NCBI GenBank assembly: GCA_002118135.1
Contig: BDIU01000527.1
Location: 41,708 to 105,707 of the forward strand
Source: Trebouxia sp. TZW2008
Taxonomy: Eukaryota > Chlorophyta > Trebouxiophyceae > Trebouxiales > Trebouxiaceae
Length of the DNA: 64,000 nt
Direction of reading: 5' to 3'
Part shown: positions 1 to 11,700 of the stretch, piece after piece
How positions within the stretch are numbered: the first letter of the stretch is position 1
How the letters are laid out: every line of letters begins with the position of its first letter
Program-made: the position numbers and the translations under genes
The notes under the pieces: generated by a model
Database searches by the model: none
Told to the model about the DNA's origin: nothing
What the model saw: the letters and a program-made list of their open reading frames with translations, nothing else

Positions 1-280
1 GACAGCTTACTGATACTTGTGTCAGCCCTTGAGGCTTGCATGCATTGTCAACAACCAGCAAGTCACAATAAATTGGGCAGCAAATTGCACACAGAAGACA
101 GGACTGTCTAGGCAATCCTTGTAATACGTCAACCTATCAGCAGCAGCGTGATGATGTCTGTGATTGACCATAAGGCTTGCGTGCAGTGCTGAGGACCTTC
201 AAATGGCAACAGTTTGGGCAGAAGACTGGCAGCAGGATTCCTGCAATGCGCAGGATTTTGTGCAAAGATAGCTGGCTCAC

Positions 281-2254
281 CGCAACGCAAAGACGTGCTG
301 CGTCCTCGTAGTGTATGAGGTTGACAGTGTAGCCGCCCCATCGTGCTACTTGCTTCTGCCGCAAGAAGAAGGTGTGAGCTCCCCTGCAACCAGCCAAGGC
401 CAATTTTGCTATGGCAGTGGTTGCAGCCTCTACTTGTTGGTGCCCTGTGACGTAAATCGCGAGCGAATGTACGCCTCAGCTAGTGAGCTGAGTGGATGTG
501 AGGATGTTTGCAGCTGTTACAGACTCTACTTCCATAGGATGTAATGTCGAGAGAAGTTATCAAGTTGGTTTGGGCGCAGCATGCCCACAAGATGGTGTTG
601 GCTGATCATGTTACAGGAATCAAGCTGTGCATGGTGTTGCAAGCACAAATCTTGATGCAATACATGTATCATATCATCTACATCAAGTCCCCAATGATCT
701 GAGCTGATCGGGATGCTTCTGAGATAGCCTACCTGTCTGCCTGTCTCTGACTCTGAGCAAAGGTGTTGCAAAAGTGTTGCACAGATGTTTGCAAAGCGCA
801 AGAGACCACAGCTCCTTAGGGCCTAAAGCTGCGGAAGTCACCTGTTGGAGTGGTACAGCCCCACTAGGCGGATTGCAATGCCACCAGCTTTCAAGATAGC
901 ATCCTCTGCTCCCAGCAGCCTGCACAGTGTCACCAGCATCATTGCACAGCATGACTGAGGCAAGATCAGTGTATGCAAGACTGCTATGATGCTGGCCAAC
1001 CACAAGGACTTGTGATGCTCTTGCAGCGTGTAGATGCATTTGTGCAGCTGTGGAATCTTGTGAAGAATGAGTATGTGCAAAGTAGAAACAAGAATCGCCT
1101 GAATTGTTGACCTGCTGCATTGTTTAAGACAGACTGAGATAGCAAACAGAGCCAAGCAATGCAACGCAAAGCATCCATATCTTTCCGTGCAAACACCTAC
1201 TTGTCTGTGCGCTCGCTGGAGCCTCGCTCGGCAATTTTGCAGTCTTCATTACACAAGGAGCCATCATCAACCTCATACAGACCAGCACTGGAAGTAAAGA
1301 CAAGTGCGCCTGTGCCATCCCATAGCTTTGCAGCTTTTGCAGCCTGTATGCAGCAGCCCTGTGAGATTCAAGGCTTGCAGGATACGACGCATGCCATTTA
1401 TCAAGACAGAAGGCACAGCACATTGCAGATAATGCACTGTATGGGCAGCTCTGGGTGTACTTGCCTGAGTTATTGACAAAAGGCATGCTCTTGCACAGGT
1501 TTGCATGCCACGTTATGTAGTGCTTATGAGCAGCAACAGCATCAGCAAATCAAGGCAGTGCTACCCCTTGTGCAAGCAATGGTGTTGTAGCACTGCGGCA
1601 ACCAATACCAGCATTCTGCAGAAGCAGCTGTGCGTATCACTTTCATGTGCGTGTCATATTTGAAGGGACCTGCATGACAGGCCTAGGTAATGCTGATCAA
1701 AGGAAAGGGCATGCACCTCTGCTGGATAGTCTTCACTGCCAGATGGTGGTGCTGAAAATAGCACATATGGAAACTTTTGCCCATCATCGTCAGCCTTTGT
1801 TCTAGGCTGTATATGCATCTGTTTCAATCTGCAGCACAGCGCTTGTGAGCCTGCTGTGTGTTTGTTTCTTGCAAGATCCTTTTTGATTGTACCTATCATG
1901 ATTTGTGTTGCTGTTGGTTTGCCCGAAGACTTTTGCAGAGGGGTGATGCTGTTGCCACAGGATGCCTACATAGCTCCCGAGCACGCCAGGTCCGACGACG
2001 AGTAGATCGTAAGAGCTCGGCAACGCTTCGTCGGAACTTGCTTGAGCTTCTTGACTGCTACTTCGTTGCATGACCGGTGTGCACCTTTGAGGCTGTAGTC
2101 GTGACCTATCGAAGGTAGGAGCTTGCTTATCACGCTGCCTATGCAAGTATGTACTAGAGGTATACGCTCGCGACTGAGATATGCGTGCGGTTGCCGAGAT
2201 GCCTGATTGCGGCCTGCTTCCAAAATGGCACCGGCACCCCAAGAGGGTAGACAT
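281..2254 (-). CDS. NAD(P)-binding Rossmann-fold protein (SDR/epimerase-like), 3' end cut by window edge
   Basis: Five exons read on the minus strand: 2254-1893, 1828-1717, 1343-1201, 919-842 and 383-281. All have GT-AG junctions and compatible phases. The first ATG in the open frame is at 2254. The first ~85 residues are Ser/Arg/Gln-rich without a domain, as in a plastid or mitochondrial transit peptide. Next comes the dinucleotide-binding start, SYDLLVVGPGVLGSYVG (GxGxxG-like), then a strand ending in FGQTNSNTNHDR. Later exons carry FPYVLFSAPPSG, LWDGTGALVFTSSAGLYEVD and GGIAIRLVGLYHSNRGAH, the order expected for plant/algal SDR-like epimerase-fold proteins of unknown substrate. The expected C-terminal segment is not visible in 1-280, which I read as intron. 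The family call is from recognised motifs; the reaction is unknown. Confidence 0.8.
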
Positions 2255-3101
2255 CAACAGCAACAAGCCGTCAGTGATCGATAGACGCTGTCGATAGCGT
2301 CGCGGCGATTGTGGCAACTGACCAGCTGCAACGCCCTCTGATCTGTGATTAGCAGCGCCTGTGATCCTCTAAGGCGTTGCAGAGCCTCTGTCGCAATACG
2401 CCAGCAGGAAGTCAAACTCGCAACTGGCAAGCAGGAAAGCCTCTTCTTCACGATCTCAGACTTATCCGTATTGTTCCGTGACTAATAATCCGAAATTCTT
2501 CACTGCAAGTTTTGACTGCACCAAAACCGGACCATGTTGCTGCGCTGGGCGTGGCCAGCGCAGGCTGATTGGCGGGTGTCCTGTCGTATGAAAGTTGCTG
2601 CGCATATCGAAAGCGCAGGGAGAGTGTCACTGGGGTACGCGGCGGGGTGGCCCTTGCTAAGGCTAAACGACCAATATTGGCTTTCAGCAGACATCAAGGT
2701 TCTCTTAAGAAGGCGCGACAAGCGCTGCAGATCGCATCTATCTGTGCGTGCATAGACATCTTTCATAGGCCAATTGGGTGCTAGTCGACTGCGGTCGGCG
2801 GCTGACGCACGCGAAAGCTTGGAGGCAATTTGCTTTGTCCTGAAGCAGCTTTCGCCTCGACCTGCCAACCGGAGAGGTACATCATTTCATCAGCAACTTC
2901 GGAGCAATTCAAATTACTGTGCACGTCGTGCGCGTTCCCACTGTACTGTCCATAGAACTTCGGCTCCGACTGTCCAGGTCCCTCTAGTTGCGCGTTGGGC
3001 AGTCAAATTTGGAGAGGCGATCTGCTGCTGACAGCAGTGAAAGGAAGAGCCTCCTTTTGAGGGCGTCAGCAGGCGCTGAAGCCTCGGCGTGAACTCGGCA
3101 G
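2255..3101. promoter_or_regulatory. Divergent intergenic region (shared promoter region)
   Basis: This stretch lies between the start of the minus-strand Rossmann-fold gene and the start of the plus-strand GT61 gene, so it should hold both promoters and 5' UTRs. Short open frames on both strands show no recognisable domain. I see no clear TATA box or repeat. Confidence 0.5.
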
Positions 3102-4487
3102 ATGCCCCTGCCTGCAGGTCTTAGACCTGTAGCAATCTTCACACTGCTTGCAGCTGCAGCTGTCACATGCATCATCTCCCTTCATGCTGTCAGCAAAGGC
3201 CCAGACAGCTCAGCGCACTATGACTTCAATGGCAGAAGGACGGCACGCATCCATCAGAAGCAACACGTCACCGATCTGGTCTACTTCAATGACCAAAGCA
3301 TAGCAGCTGAGCTCGGCTGTGCAGAAGCAGTCAAAAATGATGAGCTGCATAACTACACATGCTTCTATCGGAAGCCAAGCAAAGCTGCCGATTTGGCTTC
3401 AGACACCATACTCCTAGATGCCGGCAGAATGTGCACAGCTGTGTACAAGCCAATTCCTGCTGATTTTGGTAGACCCTGGTGCATCAGGCAGACCAAATTC
3501 GGCAAGACCCTAGCAGCAGTGCCCAAATCTCAAAGGCTGCATTTGAAAGGCACCACACTGGTGATGGGCAGGCTGTCAGGGCCAAATCCCACACATCAGC
3601 TGAACATTCATTTCTACTACATACATCTTTGGATGAAGCAAAAGGGCATCAAGATTGGGGATCTAAATCTGATTATTGATTGCTCAGAACCACCAGAATG
3701 GATTGGCTCATATGGCTTGGGATTAGCAAGAGCATTTGGCAACTTCAGATTTCTGCATGAACTGCCCACGGCCACAACATTTGATGAAGTCAGATTTTCT
3801 TTACCTGGCACTTTCCCTTTTGATCTGCACTTTTATGAATTAGACAAGGGTTTTGATTGTAACATGTTTGAGCTGGCATGGGGTGTAAAACAGCGTGTGT
3901 TGATTGATCCTCCCCAGAGTGCAAGTCCCAAGCGAGTAGTTGTTGCTCAGCGAAGACCTTCTGAAAGTCGCCACATGAACAATGTTTCTGAAGTTGTGAC
4001 AGCTCTACAAGGTCGTGGGTTTAATGCCAGCGCTGTCACTTTTGGCGAGCTGTCTTTTGCAGATCAGCTTCGCACTGTTAGTGATGCAGCTGTGCTGGTT
4101 GGGGTCACAGGTTCAGATTTAGTCACTTTGATATTCCTGCCCCTAAATGCTGCTGTTGTTGAAGTATTTCCAATTGTGCAAGGGCAGCAGGTTTTCACGC
4201 CAGAATTGTGGCATTTGGCCCAAATGTCTGGCAAGCAACATTTGAAGTATGTGTCTCCTTACAACAGTTCAGTTCTGCGTGATGAAGAAGGTCACATGAT
4301 TGGGGATAAGCCAGTGCATCAAGTGAATGCAACTGATGTACACATACCTAGTTTGGTAGCATTGGTTGAGTCAGCTGCGCTGATGGTACAAGATAGCATT
4401 AGGACAACAGCTTTGATTGCGGATGATGGCAGGTGTACGTCAAGGACAGAAGAGTGGTATGTGTCATGGTTGCAGGAACATATGTAA
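3102..4487 (+). CDS. GT61-like (DUF563) glycosyltransferase, type II membrane protein
   Basis: Single-exon frame of 461 residues from an ATG at 3102 to TAA at 4485-4487. Residues ~9-30 are a hydrophobic signal anchor (VAIFTLLAAAAVTCII) after a short N-terminus, which predicts a Golgi type II membrane protein with a luminal catalytic domain. Several N-glycosylation sequons fit that location. The C-terminal half has the GT61 signature region at about 334-356, GVTGSDLVTLIFLPLNAAVV, followed by VEVFP; family members usually read GxHGAxxTN there. Upstream, NPTHQLNIHFYY resembles the family's conserved N..H..D region. Known GT61 enzymes transfer xylose, arabinose or GlcNAc onto glycans; the substrate here cannot be told. 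Having no intron sets it apart from its intron-rich neighbours. The altered HGA triad means activity is not assured. Confidence 0.78.
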   Translation: MPLPAGLRPVAIFTLLAAAAVTCIISLHAVSKGPDSSAHYDFNGRRTARIHQKQHVTDLVYFNDQSIAAELGCAEAVKNDELHNYTCFYRKPSKAADLASDTILLDAGRMCTAVYKPIPADFGRPWCIRQTKFGKTLAAVPKSQRLHLKGTTLVMGRLSGPNPTHQLNIHFYYIHLWMKQKGIKIGDLNLIIDCSEPPEWIGSYGLGLARAFGNFRFLHELPTATTFDEVRFSLPGTFPFDLHFYELDKGFDCNMFELAWGVKQRVLIDPPQSASPKRVVVAQRRPSESRHMNNVSEVVTALQGRGFNASAVTFGELSFADQLRTVSDAAVLVGVTGSDLVTLIFLPLNAAVVEVFPIVQGQQVFTPELWHLAQMSGKQHLKYVSPYNSSVLRDEEGHMIGDKPVHQVNATDVHIPSLVALVESAALMVQDSIRTTALIADDGRCTSRTEEWYVSWLQEHM

Positions 4488-5707
4488 TTGGGAAGTCTTG
4501 TAGTCATACAGCGCATTTTGCCTCTTATGTTACTCTACTAGATCTGCTGGTGGCATTACTGGTAGATGATTTATGCATTGCACAACGTCATGTATCTGGG
4601 TGTTCACAAGAGTCGCAACATTCAGCTGCTCACATTAATGCCATTAAATGGTCACGTGCTCGCACACCAACTTGTTTGTGCTGTGTTGCAATGTGTTGCA
4701 TGACCTGAGGCTGAGTGAGCTAAGCTTCAACCCTTAAATTTTCGCAATCATTATGAGTGTGACTCAAAATGATCCGCACTCCTAGTATCCTTTCCCGTCC
4801 CGTCAAAGTTTTTGTGATGCAGTGCAGGTCAGTCCTCTAGATCTGCATTTCCCTTATATACTGTAGCAGTGTGAGAAATCAGCACCTCGCCATCTAGCTA
4901 GCAATACTTATTATCCCATTTGCGCTCCATAACATATACCAATATGCCGTGAGCAACAATGCAACAAGGATCTGTAGCATTATGACAACGACTTGCATCC
5001 CATTTGCTGCATGTGCATGCCTGCAGGTCACTGACTTTGCAACATGAAGCTTCAACAAGTTCAGCATAGTGATTGACAACGAAGACGGTCAAGTCTGCCA
5101 GGACACATCCACTTAAAGCACATCCCTTTCACTGCAGCTGCCTCATAAAAGTATACCTGACTGTAAAGAATGTAGAAAAAAACTAGCCTCAAGTTCGCGT
5201 CATTTGTTTGGTGAATGCTGGAGTCCCAGCCCCTTCATATCTCAACCAGAAGAACACATACCACTGCCAATGTCAAGTAAGTGATTCGCTTCGCAAAGGA
5301 CTAGCTGCCAAGCAAAGAGTACAAGGGCCCAAAGCTGTCAATTCGGCTACACCAATCACGCTCACAGTCTGTGCATGCCTGTCTGAATCCCAACAGGCAT
5401 GTTACACACAGTGTAAAGGACAGACATGGAGAAGAAGACTAGTGCTGTCCTGCAGAGAAGCCAGATGCGCGGGCAGAAAAGCTGTTGCCGCTGCAGTTGT
5501 TGGCTGAGAAGTTGTTGACTCATGAAGGCGCTATGCTTTGCAGAAAACGGCGACAAACAAACGGACTGGCCAGAAGCTGACTTTGACAATGGATCAGCTC
5601 TTTCTCCTGCCATAACATATGCCCTGCCACGAGGATCAGGACAGAACAACATCAGCACAAGATCAATAATAATGCCTGCCCACATGGTTGCCCTGATCCT
5701 GATCATC
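4488..5707. other. Convergent 3' intergenic region
   Basis: This lies between the stop of the GT61 gene (plus) and the stop of the CCR4 gene (minus), so both 3' UTRs should be here. TGTAA, the usual green-algal polyadenylation signal, occurs on the plus strand at 5162 and on the minus strand at about 5406-5402. Either could serve the flanking genes. No further gene is recognised. Confidence 0.4.
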
Positions 5708-8700
5708 TCAAGATTTCTCGTCAGAGCTAGGTCGATCTAGACTGTTCCGGTTGACTGCAGCCAGAGCTGCCGCAAACACCTCTGAATCCACCAATTTGCT
5801 TCTGGCCCGAACCATATTCTTCTCTTTGTGTAGACCGCTCAGCAGAATGGAGTTTTTTGACACAGCACGCTGTACGCTGAAGTCTGTCACCAGTGACATG
5901 TGATCGCTCTGCCATTCTGGTGAAGGCAAACCGCAGTAGAGGTGCTCTAGAGGTGGAGGAATCAAGGTCTTTGTTGGCAGCAGCGTTGTTCCCTTGTCAG
6001 CCTGTAGCAGCAGAGCAGGCGAGCTGAGATGCAGTAGACCATGCACAGGCAGTGCCAGCCTAACGTCTGACTCAGATATTTGACTTGAAGGCATGACATG
6101 ACTCATCCCTGCTCAGCCTGTAGCAGCACAACATCTGGGCTGAGCTGATGTGATAGGCGCACAAGCAGTGCCAAATTAAAATCTGCAGGCCAAATGTATT
6201 GCACAATGCAAGACATGCAGCAGCAAGCAGGTGCTTCACATAAAATGACATAGGACACCGTATGAAGAAAGGCCCTCACATTGGGCATATACGACATGCA
6301 GTCCACAGTGCCACAAAGCATAGGGTTTAACTTGTGACAATCACACACTATGGCCACAAGGAAAAGCAGAACGGTCTCACATCTGGTGTATATCCACAGC
6401 GCCAACTTGCCTCATTTCCTAGAAGCATAGTCTGAAATTTTTAGGCATAGAGGCAATGAGCAACGGCCTTACATTTGGTGTGTACCACATGTAGTCTACA
6501 GTGCCCAAGAACTTGCTATGGCAGGTGGTGTAGGGCGGCTCGCTGCCCGTCACCTCGCTGTAGGCGCTGCGCAGCTTCAGGGGGTGCCTGGCTACCCAGG
6601 TGGGCTCTGGGTCCTGAGCACTGGGGTCTGATGTGCCTGCATTGCATCCAGAAGCATGTGTTAATTGTACAGTTGGCGTGTGAGAGCAAGATGAACTGCA
6701 TGCATGGCAGCTGCGTGCGCTTTGAGCAATATATGCAAGGGCAGCAATGCATCTGAACAGGTAAACAACTGCATGGCCGGCCTTGATATGTGCTGTGCCT
6801 TTCAAACAGCCTGAAATCAGGGCAAGCAGTGTGCAAGCTCCAGGCGCATTGTACACACACCATGCAAACAATCCAGATCCCGCACTGAATTGGCAGAGTA
6901 ACATAGTGAGCTCAGATTGAACATGACTGATAATGTAGTGCGCGGCATTGCTCACAGTCTGCAAGCAAGATGTGCTCAGGTCTCGTCCAGGGCATGCATC
7001 AGGGTCAAAAAGGATGTTGCTGGTATGGCATGTGCCGGTCTTGATCCCCATTGCATTTAATGTGTCCTGACCTTCAGTGATTGCATGCAAGACTGAGCAA
7101 AGCCTGACCTGGTGACTCAAGGCTGGCTGCTCTGTCAATGGCTTGGGTGTCTTCCTCTGCCGTGGGGAAGCCCACAGCCATCTGCAGTTGCTCGGGGCTC
7201 CATGTGCATGAATCATCCTGCACATCAGCAACCCACTCGTCAGCATCCGGTGCAGTCTCACATGCTACCAGCATTTCAGGCTGTTTGTCCATGGCAAGAC
7301 AGGACTTGGCCCACACAGACTCAGCATCTTCATGCAAATGTGCATGTTGGTCATTTGTGTTATTCATTTGTTGTTTTGATTGCTGTGTTGAGTGTGACAA
7401 ATGGTTCTGATAGGTGGTACCATTCTCACTGTCTATGAATCATTGCTGCTTGACACAACTCCACTCTATAGAACTTGCGAAGCGAGTGAATGCAGCAAGC
7501 GACAGAACGAACATAAACGCCTCTTTGAATGCATGTACAGTGAATTGTGATGGCTGGAGGGGGTTGCAGACAAAGGAGCGCTTTATGCACTTTTGCCTGC
7601 AAGTGATCCTCCCCATGCAAGCAGGCTCAATATTGCCAAAAGTACCCCTATTTGTTAGAAGCGATGCTGGTCTTGCCAGCTTGAGGGCGTGTCTCCAGAC
7701 AAATCCTGGCTGCAACACAGTTTGGGATGCATGGCTGGATGACAGTCACAGAACTTAAACTTACCCTGAACAATGGTTTTCTGACAATAGGGGGTCCTCT
7801 GCTGTCCCCAGACCTGGGTTTGTCCCCAGACTGCCTTGGCTTATCCAATGATCCCTTTTGCCTGTCCCCTGACAGGTGTCCAGGGTCTGCAGCAGCCCTA
7901 GTGTGCTGCAGCTTGGGCGGCAGCCGCCGAGGTGAAAAGATTCCAATATCTGCTGCCAGCTTTGAAGTAGGCGACAGCACTGAAGAAGAAGAGTTCCGCT
8001 GCTCTAAGCTGTTACGGGGGGACAGGAGGTCTGTGTCTGACCCCAAGGGGGTCGGCCCGGGAGGAGAGAAGGGGCGGGGGGGCCGGTCAAAACTGGGTCG
8101 CCTTTCCAGGCTTGTGCTCTTGCGCAAAATTGACTCCCCTGAATCACCCAAAGGGGGTAGCCCAGGAGGTGAGAAGGGCCTAGGGGGCAGCCCATCTACG
8201 GATCCACGTGGTGATCTAGAGTCCCCAAGGAGGGAATCACCAAGAGGGGTCGAGAAGGGCTTGGGGGGTAGCCCTTCTGCAGACCCACGTGGGGATCTAG
8301 GGCCCCCAAAGGCAGCTGCTGCGGCGGCTGCTGCAGCAGCCTTGGCTGAGATGGCTCTGCCTGGGGAGGAGGGCAGGGCAGGCTCAGGGCTATTGAAGGT
8401 ATTTGGCCCTGGGGTGAAGGGCGTCTGGTGGCCATCTGCTGGTGAAGCATGAATCTCAATCTCTGAGTCAGAAGGAATCTGCTTGAGCTTGCGGCTGCCT
8501 GGACTTGACTCAAAGCTATCATCCTTCTTGAGTGCACTCACACGCGGTTTGATGAAAGCAGGAGCAAAGAGCGCTGAGTCCTGAATCGAGAACGCCGAAT
8601 CCTCTGACATCTGGCGGCCTCTCTGAGCTGAGTCTGTCCGCGGGCTGTCGGAATCCCCCGCAGGCCGTTTCCAGTCCTCACGCCGCAGTATAACACTGTC

Positions 8701-11700
8701 TGCTGCTTTGTCAAGTGGCCCAACTGCTGAAGAAACTGAGTCATGGGCAATGCTGCTGCCTGACTCACCCAGGCGCTGTGCAACACCCGCCCTGTGAGTA
8801 ATGCTAGCATCCGCCGCGATGGAAGGGCCTGGTGGAAGAGTTGCTGGAGCATCGGAGCCATAAGCTGTTGACTCACAAGCACTCTGTGAGCTCTGCCTCG
8901 TCCTCTGAGCCTCAGATGAGCTGCGAGCGCTGAGTGGGTTGAGGTGCAAGGCCAGATTCCCAGGCTCTGGGAAATTTGGCACCTGGGCAGGCGAGCTTGA
9001 GAACTTGTCCTGCTTGGTGTCAAACTCAAAGGAGGATCTGTCTGTTGCAACCGAAGCGCCTGAAGGTGAGTCAGGCGGATTGGCTGCAGCCAGCTCGCAA
9101 AGCTTCTCTGCAACTTGATCTAATGCTGCCAAATCTGGATTGGAGTTTGTAGGGTCAGACCCACTCTCTGCGATTGTGCTTAGAGAGGTTGTAGAAAGGT
9201 GCTTTGATGACTCGACGGTGGACAGAGCTATGTCATCTAGCACAGATGCATCGTCATTGTGCACTGCTTGCGCAATGACTGCTGCTGTGGCGGGGTCCAG
9301 GGGGCCGGTGGTGGGGTTGGAGGGGGGCCCAGACATGGAGTTTGGCCGCTGCGGCATCTGCAGCTGAGAGGCAAGTGGGTTTGTGCCTGCTGACTTGGCA
9401 GGTGCTGAGTCAGGCTGCTGACGTGGCGATGAAGCAGAGGAGCCGGTTACCAGCGGTGGTTCAGTATCTGGCAGCGTTTGCATGGCAGGCACAGTGTGTG
9501 CTGTCAGCTTCAGAGGCTCCACAATGCTGCGAGCAATGCTGCCATACTCGCCAGAGCCATCCAATGCGCACAGCTGTGGCTCTGACGCCACATGTTTCAT
9601 ACCCCTGCTGAGCCCCTTGGCTGCCCCCCCTGCTGCCCCTGGGGCTCTGAGAGGCTTCTTGCGGGGGTTGCGGTGGGTGGGTGACTTCTGAGGGGGTGAA
9701 CCCCAGAATTCGGATTTGTGGGGTGAGCTGGGGGTGGCTGGGGGGGTCAGCAGGGAGTCAATGGACTCAACACTCAAAGCTGGTGGTGCACTGCGCTGCC
9801 TTGCCATCTGCAAAACACCATGCCGTGTCAAGACACAACAGGCTTTACCACAGTTCACTGTTACTCACAAGCAACTGCCAGCAAACCCAAGGCAATGTCC
9901 TGCAAGGCATGACAGCAATGCAGAAAGCATGCCAACAAGCGCAACAAACCGCCTCATCGTGCACCAGTCATCGAAGCAAGAATGCAAAAAGCCACAACAT
10001 GCACCAGACCCGCAGCGTCTTGGAGGAAAGTTGCACTGCAAATGGTTGAGTTGGATTTGCGAGCGTGCACTGTTTGAGAATGTGCAATGCTTGTGGCACT
10101 GTGCATGCAGCCTGAGACTGATTCAGCTGGCAAACATGAACAGGATCACTAACTTGCAAGGCAGTGCATAAAACGAGAAGTTGATATGCAGCTTGCTTGT
10201 GCTGCATTGTGACCCGAGGACAAAGAAACACAGCAAAGCTTGTATTGCATTTTGCAGATGCTCAAAGTCTGTCGCAGCAGGGGACAGGCATCAAATCTAC
10301 ACCAATCTCTTTTATACAAAGGCGAGAAGTTGGCATTGATCTCAAATTTGTCCCTTGCTGCGGAAAGCCAGAGTGAAGCACAATTGATGCCATTTACATA
10401 AGCTGGTGCATACGTCAATGCCTGACTCAGCAGCACCACATGCAGCAGCGTTAACCAGCCAAGGAACATGACCCAGCAGCGTAGAGCCTGAGCAAAAGTA
10501 CTGCTGCACATGCTTGTGCGAACTTGAACAAGTGTCAGCTGAAACAAGGCTTGGGACTGGTCAAGCTGGCAAACTTCAAGCTTGGTGCTGGAGTTGAGCA
10601 CTTGCTGCTTGAGAGGAGCTAGCATTCACGCAGCTCAGGTGCAATGCAACCTGAGGTGTGATGAAACAAAGCAGAACAGCAGTCTTGGGTGATTCAAGTG
10701 AGCTGAGGGACTATGCCTGACCAACGTCAACATTCTGTCAGCATTGACCATTGTGCAGCCCAGTTTGGCTGAAGCATAACTGGCAGAGCAAGGACGGTCA
10801 GAGGGCAGCACAGCAGTATGCACCCTTGCACACGACAGTTCAGCTATGACTGCTGCTCCTCAAGCAGCTTTCTTCAACTGCTTTCACCAATGAAGGCTTG
10901 CATGATGATACCTTGAAGCACACGTTTGGCATGTTTTCTGTTTTTTGTTCTTCCATTAGCAGGGGGCATGTACCTTTTCCAGGGCAGCAGGCGAGCTTGT
11001 GCCCTGGACCTGTCCTGACACATGCTTCCTGGGCACAGTCTGACAGTCCAGCCTTGGGGTACTGACAAAGAAAGAGAGGCACACTTTTCTGTACTGTTCT
11101 TTACTGTGCCTCTCTTGAGCTGGAAGAAGTTACCTTTTCCAGAGCAGCAGGCCAGCTTGTGCCCTGAACCTGCCCTGACACGTGCTTCCTAGGAACAGTC
11201 TGACAGTCCAGCTCGCCAGCCTTGATGAACTGGTACACTGCACTCTGAGGAGTGGAGTTGAAGTCTCCCATGACCATGCCCAAGGCATTGCCATTGCATT
11301 TGCGCACCACGTCGTTCATGACGTTCAGCAAAGTCCGCAGCTGTGCGATCTGCAGAATCAGGAGCGTTTGTGGAGAGGGTGAATTGGCAGCAAACATGTG
11401 TTGACACTGGGCATGTAGCCAGAGTCCATTATGCATTGCCGTTGCATTTGCGCACCACGTTGTTCATGACGTTCAGCAGAGTCTTCAGCTGTGCAATATG
11501 CAGAATTGGGACTGTTTGTGAAGAGAGTGAATTAGCAGCAAGCATGAGTTGACACCAGGCATGTAGCCAGGGTCCATGATGCATTGCCATTGCAGTTGAG
11601 AAACAAATCATTCACGACATTCAGCAAGGTCCGCAGCTGCGCAATCTGCAGAGTTAGAAAAGACTATTGAGACACTGGGTTGTTAGAGGAGAGTGGGAGG

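Noticed and set aside
7727..8452. Plus-strand 241-codon Gly/Pro-rich frame
   Set aside because: It is antisense to the low-complexity exon 8 of the CCR4-like gene, whose minus-strand frame is longer and joins in phase to catalytic exons.
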